From: Sphingobium sp. YR768
GTDB lineage: Bacteria > Pseudomonadota > Alphaproteobacteria > Sphingomonadales > Sphingomonadaceae
DNA: 64,000 nt
NCBI RefSeq assembly: GCF_900111125.1
Contig: NZ_FOGE01000001.1
Coordinates: 372,001 to 436,000, forward strand
Direction of reading: 5' to 3'
The position numbers and the translations under genes were made by a program. Positions 8,935-17,590 of the stretch are shown one piece after another. Every line of letters starts with the position of its first letter. Positions within the stretch are counted from its first letter, which is position 1. The notes beneath the pieces were generated by a model that saw nothing but the letters and a program-made list of their open reading frames with translations, was not told the origin of the DNA and ran no database searches.

Positions 8935-9359
8935 GTGTCTACTGATCGTTGGATTCGGTCACCAACACGTCACTTAAACCATCTGTTGGAATGGCGGCTT
9001 TCGGCACTGGCGGAGGGGCAACGAATGTCCTTGCGTGGTCGCCTCCAGACCGTCTGCTGCCCGCTCCTCATCCCAGATCCAACACACTTTCCATGTTGGA
9101 TAATCTCTGATCTATCCTGATCGATGGAACAACCACCACCCTGCACGTCCACCCGCCGCGAAAGGCAACGCGCCACTGTCGCACGGCAGGCCCGTCACTG
9201 GCGCATGGCCGTGACCCTCATGCTATCCCATGTGACGCTTCGGGGGCGCTTCGCAGGCGCGTTGCGAGCGCTTCGGGAACGCTTCAGCCCCAAAACAGCC
9301 GACGACAGTGTGAACTTTGGGCCGTGACCCTGCCGCCTCTCGTCAGGCAGCCTCCCGCC
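8935..9359. other. Gap without a supportable gene
   Basis: This 425-base stretch between the hypothetical gene and terC holds only short, unconvincing frames. Around 9236-9290 it has a degenerate run of GCGCTTCG-like units. It may be a decayed gene or insertion site. No promoter, RNA or known repeat was recognised with confidence. Confidence 0.5.
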
Positions 9360-10145
9360 CTATTCCGCGGCCTTGCGCGCCTGCGCCCGGCGGGCAAAGA
9401 TGTTGAGGCATTCCACCAGCGTCGAGAACGCCATCGCCGCGTAGATATAGCCCTTGGGCACATGCACGCCGAAACCGTCGGCGATCAGCACCGCGCCGAT
9501 CATCAGCAGGAAGCCCAGCGCCAGCATCACCACGGTCGGGTTGCGGGCGATGAAGTTGGCGAGCGGGTCGGCGGCGATCAGCATCACCGTCACCGCCACG
9601 ATCACGGCAATATACATGACCGCCAGATTGTCCGTCATGCCCACCGCCGTCAGGATCGAATCGAGCGAAAAAATCATGTCGAGCAGGATGATCTGCACGA
9701 TCGCGGCGCCGAAACCGATCGTCGCCACGCCCTTCTTGCCCAGCACGCCGTCACCCGGCGCCGGATCGACGCTGTGATGGATTTCCCTGGTCGCCTTCCA
9801 GATCAGGAACAGGCCGCCGCCGATCAGGATCATGTCGCGCCAGGAAAATTGCGTTTCGAAGGTCGGCGCACCATGCATGTCCAGCGGCCCGGAAAAGCCC
9901 AGATCGAACACCGGCTGGGTCAGTCCCACGATCCACGCGATCATCGACAGCAGCACCAACCGCATCGCCAGCGCCAGGCCGATGCCGATCTTGCGCGCCT
10001 TGGGCCGCTGCGCTTCGGGCAGCTTGTTGGTCAGGATGGAGATGAAGACGAGATTGTCGATGCCCAGCACCACCTCCATCACCACCAGCGCGATCAGCGC
10101 GGCAAGGGCTGTAGGGTCGGTGAAAGCGGTAATCAGACTGTCCAT
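9360..10145 (-). CDS. TerC family integral membrane protein
   Basis: A 261-residue protein with seven or so hydrophobic helices and the TerC-family signatures [17 protein letters not shown] near the N terminus and [17 protein letters not shown] in the middle. The acidic residues inside these helices are thought to carry metal ions in the family, which includes manganese exporters and tellurite-resistance proteins. The start at 10145 places the first conserved helix at the expected distance. The gene is transcribed away from fbp. Substrate is not deducible. Confidence 0.9.
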   Translation of the reverse strand: MDSLITAFTDPTALAALIALVVMEVVLGIDNLVFISILTNKLPEAQRPKARKIGIGLALAMRLVLLSMIAWIVGLTQPVFDLGFSGPLDMHGAPTFETQFSWRDMILIGGGLFLIWKATREIHHSVDPAPGDGVLGKKGVATIGFGAAIVQIILLDMIFSLDSILTAVGMTDNLAVMYIAVIVAVTVMLIAADPLANFIARNPTVVMLALGFLLMIGAVLIADGFGVHVPKGYIYAAMAFSTLVECLNIFARRAQARKAAE

Positions 10146-10366
10146 GATGCTCCTCTTATGCCGCCGTTCGGCACGGCTGCGCAACAGGGAGCAGGCCGCC
10201 GGGTTCCGCCATACATGCTTTGTAACATGACAACGCTAACAAGAGACAGCGGTACGTCGCGTCCGGCTGGACTAGGGCTTTCCAGTCCCTTAGCGAAGAT
10301 GCGGCATCCTCTTTTCCGATCCGGCCGCCCGGCCGCGATCCCCGATCCTTTCGCGAAAGGCGTTTC

Positions 10367-11389
10367 ATGGCTAGAACCACCCTCACCCGCTTCCTGATCG
10401 AACAGCAGCGCGAACATAATGCCCTGCCCGGCGAACTGCGCCTGCTGATCGAAACCGTCGCCCGCGCCTGCAAGACGATCAGCCATGCCGTCGGCAAGGG
10501 CGCGCTGGGTGAGGTGCTGGGCAGCCTGACCAGTGAGAATGTCCAGGGCGAGGTGCAGAAGAAGCTGGACGTGATCGCCAATGAATTGCTGCTCGACGCC
10601 AATGAATGGGGCGGGCATCTGGCGGCGATGGCGTCGGAAGAGATGGAGACGCTCTATCCCATCCCCAACCGCTATCCCAAGGGCGAATATCTGATGCTGT
10701 TCGATCCGATCGACGGGTCCAGCAATATCGATGTCGACCTGTCGGTCGGCACCATCTTCTCGGTGCTCAAGGCGCCCGAAGGCTGCGCCGGGCGCGATGT
10801 GACGGAGGAGGATTTCCTTCAGAATGGCCGTCAGCAGGTGGCCGCCGGCTATGCCATCTACGGACCGCAAACGATTTTGGTGCTCAGCGTCGGCACCGGC
10901 GTCTATGAATTCACGCTGGACCGCGAAGTCGGCAGCTGGGTCATGACCGATCCGGACATGAAGATGCCGCAGGGCAAGTGCGAATTCGCGATCAACATGT
11001 CCAACCGCCGCCAATGGTCGCCGGCCATCACCCGCTATGTCGAAGAGCGCGTAACCGGCGCAGCAGGCCCCTGCGGCAAGGATTATAATATGCGCTGGAC
11101 CGCCTCCATGGTGGCGGACGTCCACCGCATCCTGAAGCGCGGCGGCATCTTCCTCTATCCCTATGATCACCGCACGCCGGGCAAGGCCAAGCTGCGCCTG
11201 ATGTATGAAGCCAATCCGATGAGCTATCTGATCGAACAGGCCGGCGGCGCGTCGAGCGACGGCTTCATGCCGATCATGGACCTCCCCGCCAAGGCGCTGC
11301 ATCAGCGCGTCGGCGTGGTGCTGGGCGACACGGCGGAAGTCGAAGCGGTCGTCGCCTATGGTCGCGAGATGGAAGCGCTGGCGAACTGA
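10367..11389 (+). CDS. fbp: Fructose-1,6-bisphosphatase, class I
   Basis: A 340-residue class I FBPase that removes the 1-phosphate from fructose 1,6-bisphosphate in gluconeogenesis. Metal-site motif [23 protein letters not shown], the [10 protein letters not shown] segment, the [17 protein letters not shown] substrate region, GGIFLYPYD and the [14 protein letters not shown] block are intact. The ATG at 10367 precedes [14 protein letters not shown], a typical N terminus. No Calvin-cycle neighbours are seen, so a gluconeogenic role is most likely. Confidence 0.96.
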   Translation: MARTTLTRFLIEQQREHNALPGELRLLIETVARACKTISHAVGKGALGEVLGSLTSENVQGEVQKKLDVIANELLLDANEWGGHLAAMASEEMETLYPIPNRYPKGEYLMLFDPIDGSSNIDVDLSVGTIFSVLKAPEGCAGRDVTEEDFLQNGRQQVAAGYAIYGPQTILVLSVGTGVYEFTLDREVGSWVMTDPDMKMPQGKCEFAINMSNRRQWSPAITRYVEERVTGAAGPCGKDYNMRWTASMVADVHRILKRGGIFLYPYDHRTPGKAKLRLMYEANPMSYLIEQAGGASSDGFMPIMDLPAKALHQRVGVVLGDTAEVEAVVAYGREMEALAN

Positions 11390-11400
11390 TTAAAGAAGTT

Positions 11401-11436
11401 GGGGGAGAGCGCCGATAAAAGCGCTCGATCCCCCAG
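11401..11436 (+). terminator. Hairpin after fbp
   Basis: GGGGGAGAGCGC pairs imperfectly with GCGCTCGATCCCCC across a short A-rich loop, 12 bases after the fbp stop codon. There is no clear T-run, so its strength as an intrinsic terminator is uncertain. Confidence 0.55.
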
Positions 11437-11531
11437 CCATATCCCACCTGCCGGTCTTACCGGCGGCTCCTCTCCAGAAACTTTTTTATTGGCGGGACAT
11501 CAGCGCGGATTTTCTAGCGCATCGAAACGAC

Positions 11532-11712
11532 AAAAAAAAGGCTGATCCGAAGACCAGCCTGAAAGTTTTTAGGAGAGGATGCCTGAAAGGCACAGTCCTT
11601 TTGTCCTGCGGGGCGGATTTTCGCAAATGCGAAGGACGAAACCATGGTTGCACGAGACGCAACCGGCTTTGCCGAAGGCGCCATAAGAGCAATGGGTGGC
11701 GCATGATCCGAG
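11532..11712 (-). ncRNA. Candidate structured small RNA
   Basis: On the minus strand this stretch ends in a near-ideal terminator: a 9-bp stem with a TTCG loop, then eight T (11532-11560). Upstream, in transcript order, lie a GCGCCA/TGGCGC hairpin (plus coordinates 11677-11702), a GGTTGC/GCAACC hairpin, a nested GTCCT/AGGAC stem holding TCGCA/TGCGA, and a TGCCT/AGGCA hairpin. A pyrimidine tract, CATCCTCTCC, is left single-stranded before the terminator and is complementary to ribosome binding sites. No credible protein is encoded. The hallmark loop of SRP RNA is absent; 6S RNA or a trans-acting RNA remains possible. The 5' end is a guess. Confidence 0.6.
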
Positions 11713-11761
11713 TCGCAGGGACATAAAGCAAATGTCAGGGCTTTGGCGCTAGGCCAGCGAC

Positions 11762-13639
11762 ATGCACGGACCGGCCACCCCCAGCACCAGCCAGATTCGC
11801 TATCGGCGCGACATTGACGGGCTGCGGGCGCTCGCCATCCTGCCGGTGCTGCTGTTCCATGCGCATGTGCCGGGCTTTTCGGGCGGCTATGTCGGGGTCG
11901 ACATCTTCTTCGCCATATCCGGCTATCTGATCACCGGCATCATCGCCCGCGAAGTAGATGAGGGCCGCTTCTCTCTGGCCCGCTTCTACGAACGCCGGTT
12001 CCGCCGGATCATGCCGGCGCTGGCGCTGATGATCCTGATCGTGCTGGCCGCTGCGGCCCTCCTCTATCTTCCCGGCGATCTGGAGGGCGTGCCGCGATCC
12101 GCACTGGCGGCCACGCTATTCGCTTCCAACCTCTGGTTCTTCACCGACACCGGCTATTTCTCCGGCGGCGCCGATGTGAAACCGCTGCTCCACACATGGT
12201 CGCTGGCGGTGGAGGAGCAATATTATATCGGCTTCCCGATCCTGCTGATGCTGCTGGCCCGCTTCGCCCCGCACTGGCGCAAGGCGGTGGTGGCGGGGAT
12301 CGCCGCCGGATCGCTGATCCTTGCCATCGCGATGCAGCGCGACACCAGCGGCTTCACCTTCTACCTGCTGCCGACCCGCGCATGGGAATTATTCGCCGGC
12401 GCGCTGCTGGCGCTGGGCGCCCTCCCGCCGATCCGGCCCCGCTGGATGCGCGAACTGATCGCCTGGGGCGGCGTGCTGGCCATCGCCTGCGCCGTCACCC
12501 TCTATGATCGCAACACCCTCTTCCCCGGCCTCACCGCCCTGCCGCCAGTGTTGGGCGCGGCGGCGCTGATCCATGCCGCGCCGGGCACCAGCATGGCGCG
12601 GCTGCTGGCGCTGCCGCCACTGGTCGGGGTCGGCCTCATTTCCTACTCGCTCTATCTGTGGCACTGGCCGCTGATCGTCTTCACCGAATATGCGACCGAC
12701 ATGCCGCTGTCCGGCGCAACGCGAATCCTGGTGATCGTCGCCGCTCTGGCCGCCGCGATCCTGTCCTGGCGCTTCGTCGAGCGGCCGTTCCGCGACTCCC
12801 GACGACTGCCGGCACGCGCCATCTTCCGTTTCACCGGGACGGCCATGGCCCTGCTCTGCATCCTGTCGCTGGCGCTGATGGCGATGGGCGGCTGGCCTGC
12901 CCGCTTCACGCCGCAGGTGCTGGCGCAAATGGCGGGACAGGCGGATTTCGCCCCGACCCGCAAGCAATGCCATGACAATTTCATGCGCGACGCAAAGCCC
13001 TGCATATTGGGCGCCGACGTCCGCCCCGATGCGATGCTGTGGGGCGACAGCCATGGTGTGGAACTGGCCTATGCTTTGTCCGTGCGGGCAAAGGCACAGG
13101 GCCGCTCCCTGATAGAACGCACCACATCCAGTTGCCCGCCCGTGCTGGACTATGAGGCCAAAGACCCGCGCTGCGCCGCCGCCAACCGCGCCACCTTCGA
13201 CGCAATCCGCGCCGATCCCGGCATCAGGCGCATCTATCTGGCCGCCTTTTGGGCCAATGGCGATTTCGATCGCCCCACCTTCGTCGCGCAACTCGACAGC
13301 ACCATAGCCGCGCTACGCGCGCAGGGACGACAGGTCGTGCTGATCGGCCCGGTGCCACCTCAGCCCTTCGACGTGCCACGCCATCTGGCCCATCTGGCGC
13401 AGGCCGGACGGATGCATCAGGCACAGGGCGTAGCACGCAGCGTCGTGGAGCAACGCACGACGCATCTGCGCGCCGCCTTCGCCCGTTGGCAAAGGCTGGG
13501 CGTGCCGCTGATCGACACGCTCGCCGCGCTATGCGACGCACGCTACTGCGCGATCGAACGCAACGGCAAGCCGCTCTATTTCGATTCCCATCATCTGAGC
13601 GTAGCGGGCGCGACGCTGGTGGCCGCGCGGGACAACTGA
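11762..13639 (+). CDS. OafA/YrhL-type acyltransferase with SGNH domain
   Basis: A 625-residue two-part enzyme. Residues 1 to about 370 form an acyltransferase-3 membrane domain with ten or more helices, starting with the RRDIDGLRALAILPVLLFHA histidine motif and containing WSLAVEEQYYIGFPILL and SLYLWHWPLIVF. The C-terminal part is an SGNH-hydrolase-like periplasmic domain with LWGDSHGVELAYAL, TSSCPPVLDY and FDSHHLSVAGA. The usual role is O-acetylation of a cell-surface polysaccharide or lipid; the acceptor is unknown because no polysaccharide genes are nearby. Signature GDSH and DxxH residues are intact. Confidence 0.9.
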   Translation: MHGPATPSTSQIRYRRDIDGLRALAILPVLLFHAHVPGFSGGYVGVDIFFAISGYLITGIIAREVDEGRFSLARFYERRFRRIMPALALMILIVLAAAALLYLPGDLEGVPRSALAATLFASNLWFFTDTGYFSGGADVKPLLHTWSLAVEEQYYIGFPILLMLLARFAPHWRKAVVAGIAAGSLILAIAMQRDTSGFTFYLLPTRAWELFAGALLALGALPPIRPRWMRELIAWGGVLAIACAVTLYDRNTLFPGLTALPPVLGAAALIHAAPGTSMARLLALPPLVGVGLISYSLYLWHWPLIVFTEYATDMPLSGATRILVIVAALAAAILSWRFVERPFRDSRRLPARAIFRFTGTAMALLCILSLALMAMGGWPARFTPQVLAQMAGQADFAPTRKQCHDNFMRDAKPCILGADVRPDAMLWGDSHGVELAYALSVRAKAQGRSLIERTTSSCPPVLDYEAKDPRCAAANRATFDAIRADPGIRRIYLAAFWANGDFDRPTFVAQLDSTIAALRAQGRQVVLIGPVPPQPFDVPRHLAHLAQAGRMHQAQGVARSVVEQRTTHLRAAFARWQRLGVPLIDTLAALCDARYCAIERNGKPLYFDSHHLSVAGATLVAARDN

Positions 13640-13642
13640 CCC

Positions 13643-14536
13643 TTATTCCGCCGCCAGCGCATAGTCGGCGCGCGGCAATTCCGCCGCCAGCGCTTGCGCG
13701 ATATTGCTGACCAGCGCCTGCATCCTCGCCACGCCCGGCCCCGGTCGCTCCAGCGCCACGTCCAGATAGAGGCTGCGGTCGATCTCGATCTGGATCGCAT
13801 GCATGCCCTGCTCCGGCCGGCCATGGCGATCCACCATATGATCGCCGGCATAGGGACTGTTCTGCGCCACGCTGAAGCCATGGCTTTCGGCAATATCGGT
13901 CGCCAACATCATCAACCGGGTCGACGCGCTGCGCCCGAACCGATCGCCCAGCACCAGCGCCGGTGCCGATTGCCCCGCTGCGGGCGGCGGCAAGGGCGGC
14001 ATGGAATGCAGGTCGATCAGGATCGCATGACCATGCGCCTGCCGCGCTGCGGTCATCAGGCGCGCGACCGCGGCATGATAGGGACGATGCAGTTCCTCGA
14101 CCCTACGCACCGCCTCCGCCCAGAGCATGGGCCGTTGCCATAACTCATGGGCGCCCGGCATGCGACGCGGGAACAGCCCCAGCCCGCCACGCAGCTTGAC
14201 GCTGGTCTGCAAGGGCACATTGCGCGGCAGATCGGCGATCATGGCGGGATCGATCTCCCGCTCATGCCGGTTAAGGTCGATCATCGCGCGCGGCGACCGC
14301 GCGACAAGAACGGAAAATCCGTCCGCAATCAGAGGATGCGCCAGCAGATCGACCCAACGATCCTCCAGCCGACGCAGCATCTGCGGCTGCACCCGCGCTG
14401 CCGCGAAGAGATCGTCGGGATAGTCCCGCCCTGCATGGGGCACGGACAATATGACCGGCTGGTCGGGCACAACCGGGCCATAAAGATCGAAAACAGTCTC
14501 GGTCAGGGTCGGGGAACGCGGCGCGGGATGGTCCAA
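13643..14536 (-). CDS. N-formylglutamate amidohydrolase family protein
   Basis: About 297 residues of the FGase family (zinc amidohydrolase acting on N-formylglutamate in histidine breakdown, or on related amides). Motifs VILSVPHAGRDYPDDLF, VARSPRAMIDLNRHEREID and ILIDLHSMPPLP carry the expected metal-binding residues. A TTG at 14536 is preferred because AAAGGAG sits five bases upstream; a GTG at 14551 would bury that site within the gene. It is divergent from cpdR, an arrangement seen in other alphaproteobacteria, and no hut genes accompany it, so the physiological substrate is open. Confidence 0.85.
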   Translation of the reverse strand: MDHPAPRSPTLTETVFDLYGPVVPDQPVILSVPHAGRDYPDDLFAAARVQPQMLRRLEDRWVDLLAHPLIADGFSVLVARSPRAMIDLNRHEREIDPAMIADLPRNVPLQTSVKLRGGLGLFPRRMPGAHELWQRPMLWAEAVRRVEELHRPYHAAVARLMTAARQAHGHAILIDLHSMPPLPPPAAGQSAPALVLGDRFGRSASTRLMMLATDIAESHGFSVAQNSPYAGDHMVDRHGRPEQGMHAIQIEIDRSLYLDVALERPGPGVARMQALVSNIAQALAAELPRADYALAAE

Positions 14537-14677
14537 TGCGGCTCCTTTCACCGGCGCGCAAAAAAGCCTTGCTCGGCTGGATAATATTTACACCTTGTCG
14601 CATATAAGCGGGCCACGCGCCACCCCGTTGGCGGCGCGCAATTCGGCGAATCAGCCGCATGGGACTGTGTAGGGGCA

Positions 14678-15055
14678 ATGGTTCGCATATTATTGGCGGA
14701 AGATGATGAGAGCATGCGGGTCTATCTCGCCCGCGCGCTCGAACGATCGGGTTATGAGGTGGTGTCGGCCGCAACCGGCATGGAAGCCTTGCCGCATATC
14801 AACAGCGATCGGTTCGATCTGCTGCTGACGGACATCGTTATGCCGGAAATGGACGGCATCGAACTGGCGCAGCACGCCGCGCAGGTCGCGCCAGACATGC
14901 GGATCATGTTCATCACCGGTTTTGCCGCCGTGACGCTGAAAGCCGGCAAGGCCGTGCCGCAGGCAAAGGTGCTGTCCAAGCCCTTCCACCTGCGCGATCT
15001 GGTGCTGGAGGTCGAACGCATGTTCGGCAGCGAAAGCGTGTCGGGCCTGAGCTGA
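14678..15055 (+). CDS. cpdR: CpdR-type single-domain response regulator
   Basis: A 125-residue receiver domain with no output domain. Acidic pocket residues (EDD at 8-10), phospho-acceptor Asp52 in LLTDIVMPEMDG, the Thr of FITGFA and the Lys of LSKPFHL are present. In Caulobacter CpdR, when unphosphorylated, brings ClpXP to the cell pole and promotes proteolysis of cell-cycle regulators including CtrA. The close match of the MVRILLAEDDESMRVYLARALERSGYEV type start and the FGase neighbour support this assignment. It links to the CtrA-like sites seen in the flagellar region, but that connection is inference. Confidence 0.88.
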   Translation: MVRILLAEDDESMRVYLARALERSGYEVVSAATGMEALPHINSDRFDLLLTDIVMPEMDGIELAQHAAQVAPDMRIMFITGFAAVTLKAGKAVPQAKVLSKPFHLRDLVLEVERMFGSESVSGLS

Positions 15056-15076
15056 CAGGCCCGATCGGGCGGGCCC

Positions 15077-16408
15077 TCAGTCAGCCACCACTTCTTCCAT
15101 ATCCGGCGTCGGATCGAGCGGGCGCCCTGCCATCGCGGCGTTGAGCCGTTCGCGATCCAGGCCCTTTTCCCAGGCCGACACCACGATCGTCGCCACCGCA
15201 TTGCCGATGAAGTTGGTCAACGCCCGAACTTCGCTCATGAAGCGGTCGACGCCCAATATCAGCGTCATCCCCGCCACCGGCACCGACGGCACGATCGACA
15301 ATGTCGCCGCCAGGGTGATGAAGCCCGCGCCGGTCACGCCAGCCGCCCCCTTGGACGAAATCATCGCCACCAGCAGCAGCAAAATCTGCTGCTCCAAAGT
15401 CAGATGCACATTGCAGGCCTGCGCAATGAAAAGCGCCGCCAACGTCATATAGATGTTGGTGCCGTCCAGATTGAAGCTGTAGCCGGTCGGCACGACCAGC
15501 CCGACCACCGACTTGCGGCAACCGGCCCGCTCCATCTTCTCGATCAGGCTGGGCAGCGCCGCCTCGGACGAAGACGTGCCCAGCACCAGCAGCAATTCCG
15601 TTTTCAGATAGCGTATCAGGTGCAGGATATTGAACCCGGCGAACCAGCCCACCGTCCCCAACACCACCAGCACGAACAAAAGCGCTGTCAGGTAGAAGGT
15701 CGCAACCAGCCCGGCGAGATTGGCAAGCGTACCGACGCCATATTCGCCGATAGTGAAGGCCATCGCGCCAAAAGCGCCGATCGGCGCCGCCTTCATCAGG
15801 AAAGCGACCAGCTTGAACACCGCATGGCTCGCCGATTCGAGCACAGCCATCAACGGATCGGCCTTTTCCCCCACCATGGTCATCGCGATGCCGAACAGGA
15901 TCGCCACGAACAGCACCTGAAGGATATTCCCGTCCGCCACCGCCGACACCATGGTCGATGGGATGATGCCCATCAGGAAGCCCGTCAGCGTCCGCTCATG
16001 CGCCTGATGCGCATAATCGGCGACCCTGCCGGCATCCAGCGTCGCGGGATCGATGTTGAGGCCTGCCCCCGGCTGCACGACATTGGCGACGATCAGACCG
16101 ACAACCAGCGCGAGCGTCGAGAAGGTCAGGAAATAGCCGAAGGCCTTGGCCGTGACCCGGCCGATCGCGCCCAGTTCCTTCATGCCCGCGATGCCGGTGA
16201 CGATCGTCAGAAAGATGACCGGCGCGATGATCATCTTCACCAGCTTGATGAAGGCTTCACCCAGCGGTTTCAGCTGCTTGCCAGCATCCGGCCAGAAGTG
16301 GCCGATCAGCACACCCAGGGCGATCGCTATGAGAACCTGAACATAGAGCTGGCGATAAAAAGGCAACCGTGGCGCCGTTTCAACCGGCGAAGATGGCGTT
16401 GGCAGCAT
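15077..16408 (-). CDS. dctA: Dicarboxylate/cation symporter (DctA/GltP family)
   Basis: A 443-residue inner-membrane secondary transporter of the DAACS family, probably importing C4-dicarboxylates such as succinate and malate with protons or sodium. Features include the N-terminal [17 protein letters not shown] helix, the [17 protein letters not shown] serine-rich re-entrant hairpin, [23 protein letters not shown], and [20 protein letters not shown]. The ATG at 16408 is chosen because the upstream frame adds only polar residues. Glutamate specificity is a possible alternative. Confidence 0.88.
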   Translation of the reverse strand: MLPTPSSPVETAPRLPFYRQLYVQVLIAIALGVLIGHFWPDAGKQLKPLGEAFIKLVKMIIAPVIFLTIVTGIAGMKELGAIGRVTAKAFGYFLTFSTLALVVGLIVANVVQPGAGLNIDPATLDAGRVADYAHQAHERTLTGFLMGIIPSTMVSAVADGNILQVLFVAILFGIAMTMVGEKADPLMAVLESASHAVFKLVAFLMKAAPIGAFGAMAFTIGEYGVGTLANLAGLVATFYLTALLFVLVVLGTVGWFAGFNILHLIRYLKTELLLVLGTSSSEAALPSLIEKMERAGCRKSVVGLVVPTGYSFNLDGTNIYMTLAALFIAQACNVHLTLEQQILLLLVAMISSKGAAGVTGAGFITLAATLSIVPSVPVAGMTLILGVDRFMSEVRALTNFIGNAVATIVVSAWEKGLDRERLNAAMAGRPLDPTPDMEEVVAD

Positions 16409-16536
16409 GGATGTCGGCGTCCCCTGTTTGCGCCGCAGCATATGGCCGACCCATGTCCTGTCCAGAAGAATATCGGCATGAATCAATTTCCTGCTTGCGC
16501 GAGTCACCGACCCCCGTTATTGGCCCCCTCCACGGC

Positions 16537-16611
16537 GGGCGTGTAGCTCAGTGGTAGAGCACTGTGTTGACATCGCAGGGGTCGCAAGTTCAATCCTTGC
16601 CACGCCCACCA
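16537..16611 (+). tRNA. tRNA-Val (GAC)
   Basis: A 75-base cloverleaf. The acceptor GGGCGTG pairs with CACGCCC, the D-arm is GCTCAGTGGTAGAGC, the anticodon stem CTGTG/CGCAG holds a TTGACAT loop, and the T-arm has GTTCAATCC. CCA is encoded at the 3' end. Anticodon GAC (16569-16571) reads GUC and GUU valine codons. Confidence 0.95.
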
Positions 16612-16615
16612 TGAC

Positions 16616-16657
16616 AAAGCCCGTCGCTTCAAATGAAGCGGCGGGCTTTCTCTTTTC
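16616..16657 (+). terminator. Terminator after tRNA-Val
   Basis: AAAGCCCGTCGCTTC pairs with GAAGCGGCGGGCTTT around an AAAT loop and is followed by a T-rich tail (CTCTTTT). It begins five bases after the tRNA CCA end. Confidence 0.85.
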
Positions 16658-16684
16658 CAACATTTCAGCGCTGCGGTTGACCGC

Positions 16685-16849
16685 CTATCCGTTTGCCATG
16701 CGGCCCGTGATGATGCGCAGCTTGCGACAGGCTTCGCGCTTACCCGACAGCGCGCGCTCCACCTTGGCCCAGGCCTCTATATCGGCAGCGGTGATGCAAT
16801 CTTCATCGGTCGAACGAATGTGGAGGGGCTGGATGATGGGAGCACGCAT
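16685..16849 (-). CDS. Small hypothetical protein, 54 residues
   Basis: A short frame reading MRAPIIQPLHIRSTDEDCIT and continuing with AADIEAWAKVERALSGKREA to a TAG at 16685. It has GC-rich codon choice typical of this genome and a well-formed charged, helical composition (EAWAKVERAL, CRKLRIITGRM). The opposite-strand frame over the same bases has no such character. It lies between tRNA-Val and the nucleosidase gene and is divergent from the latter. No function is known to me. Confidence 0.6.
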   Translation of the reverse strand: MRAPIIQPLHIRSTDEDCITAADIEAWAKVERALSGKREACRKLRIITGRMANG

Positions 16850-16951
16850 GGTCAACTCTTGGGACTTGAAGGGGTCTCGACTATAGCGCGGCGGCGTGTC
16901 AGGAGCATGTCCTCGACATTACAGACAGGCAATACAACCAAGGGACAGGCG

Positions 16952-17587
16952 ATGACGGCGACGTGCGAGCGAATCGGAGGCAGGCGCGTCCTCTTCGTCA
17001 TGGCCGTGGAGGCCGAATATGGGCCGCACCTGCGCGCCCGCTTCTCGCCCCTGCTGACCGGCGTGGGGCCCGTGGAAGCCGCGCTTGTCACCGGCATGGC
17101 GCTTCAGGACCTGGCTCGAAGGGGCGACCTGCCCGATCTGGTCGTCAGCTTGGGGTCAGCCGGATCGCGGGCCTGTCCGCTCGGCGAGATATATCAGATA
17201 TCCAGCGTTTCCTGGCGGGACATGGATGCGTCCCGCCTTGGCTTTACCAAGGGCGTCACGCCTCTGACCGATCATCCGGTCGACCTACCCCTCGTCACCC
17301 CCCTGCCCCTGCCGCTGGCACGCCTGTCGACCGGCGCGAATGTGGTCGGCGGAGAGGAATATGGCGCCATCGACGCGGATATGGTCGACATGGAGACATT
17401 CGCGGTCGCGCGAGCCTGTTCGCGATTCGACGTCCCTCTGATGGGCCTGCGCGGCGTATCGGACGGACCGGGCGAACTGGACCATATCGATAGCTGGACC
17501 GCCCTGCTGGGCCTGCTGGACGAGCGACTGGCGGCGGCCGTAGATCTGTTGCCGGACGCACTAGGCAGCATCGCCAGCGCCGCCTGA
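16952..17587 (+). CDS. MTA/SAH nucleosidase-like phosphorylase-superfamily protein
   Basis: A 211-residue member of the nucleoside phosphorylase superfamily, probably cleaving 5'-methylthioadenosine and S-adenosylhomocysteine to adenine and a thio-ribose. The three key acidic positions are visible: Glu in VMAVEAEYG near the N terminus, Glu in VDMETFAVA and the catalytic Asp in LRGVSDGPG. The fold signature LLTGVGPVEAA is also present. It is shorter than E. coli MTAN (about 230). The ATG at 16952 follows AGGGA. The apt gene nearby could salvage the adenine product. Confidence 0.8.
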   Translation: MTATCERIGGRRVLFVMAVEAEYGPHLRARFSPLLTGVGPVEAALVTGMALQDLARRGDLPDLVVSLGSAGSRACPLGEIYQISSVSWRDMDASRLGFTKGVTPLTDHPVDLPLVTPLPLPLARLSTGANVVGGEEYGAIDADMVDMETFAVARACSRFDVPLMGLRGVSDGPGELDHIDSWTALLGLLDERLAAAVDLLPDALGSIASAA

Positions 17588-17590
17588 TCG

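Noticed and set aside
9124..9327. A 67-residue plus-strand frame before terC
   Set aside because: Arg-rich with degenerate GCGCTTCG repeats, no good ribosome binding site and no resemblance to known proteins.
11532..11712. The small RNA considered as 4.5S SRP RNA
   Set aside because: The conserved GGAAGGAAGCAGCC-type loop of SRP RNA is absent.
11486..11731. An 81-residue frame on the minus strand over the candidate small RNA
   Set aside because: Composition is unlike a protein and it spans hairpins and the terminator, which are better explained as a noncoding transcript.
16551..16886. A 111-residue plus-strand frame starting within tRNA-Val
   Set aside because: It begins inside the tRNA and crosses its terminator. 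The minus-strand 54-residue frame has better protein character.
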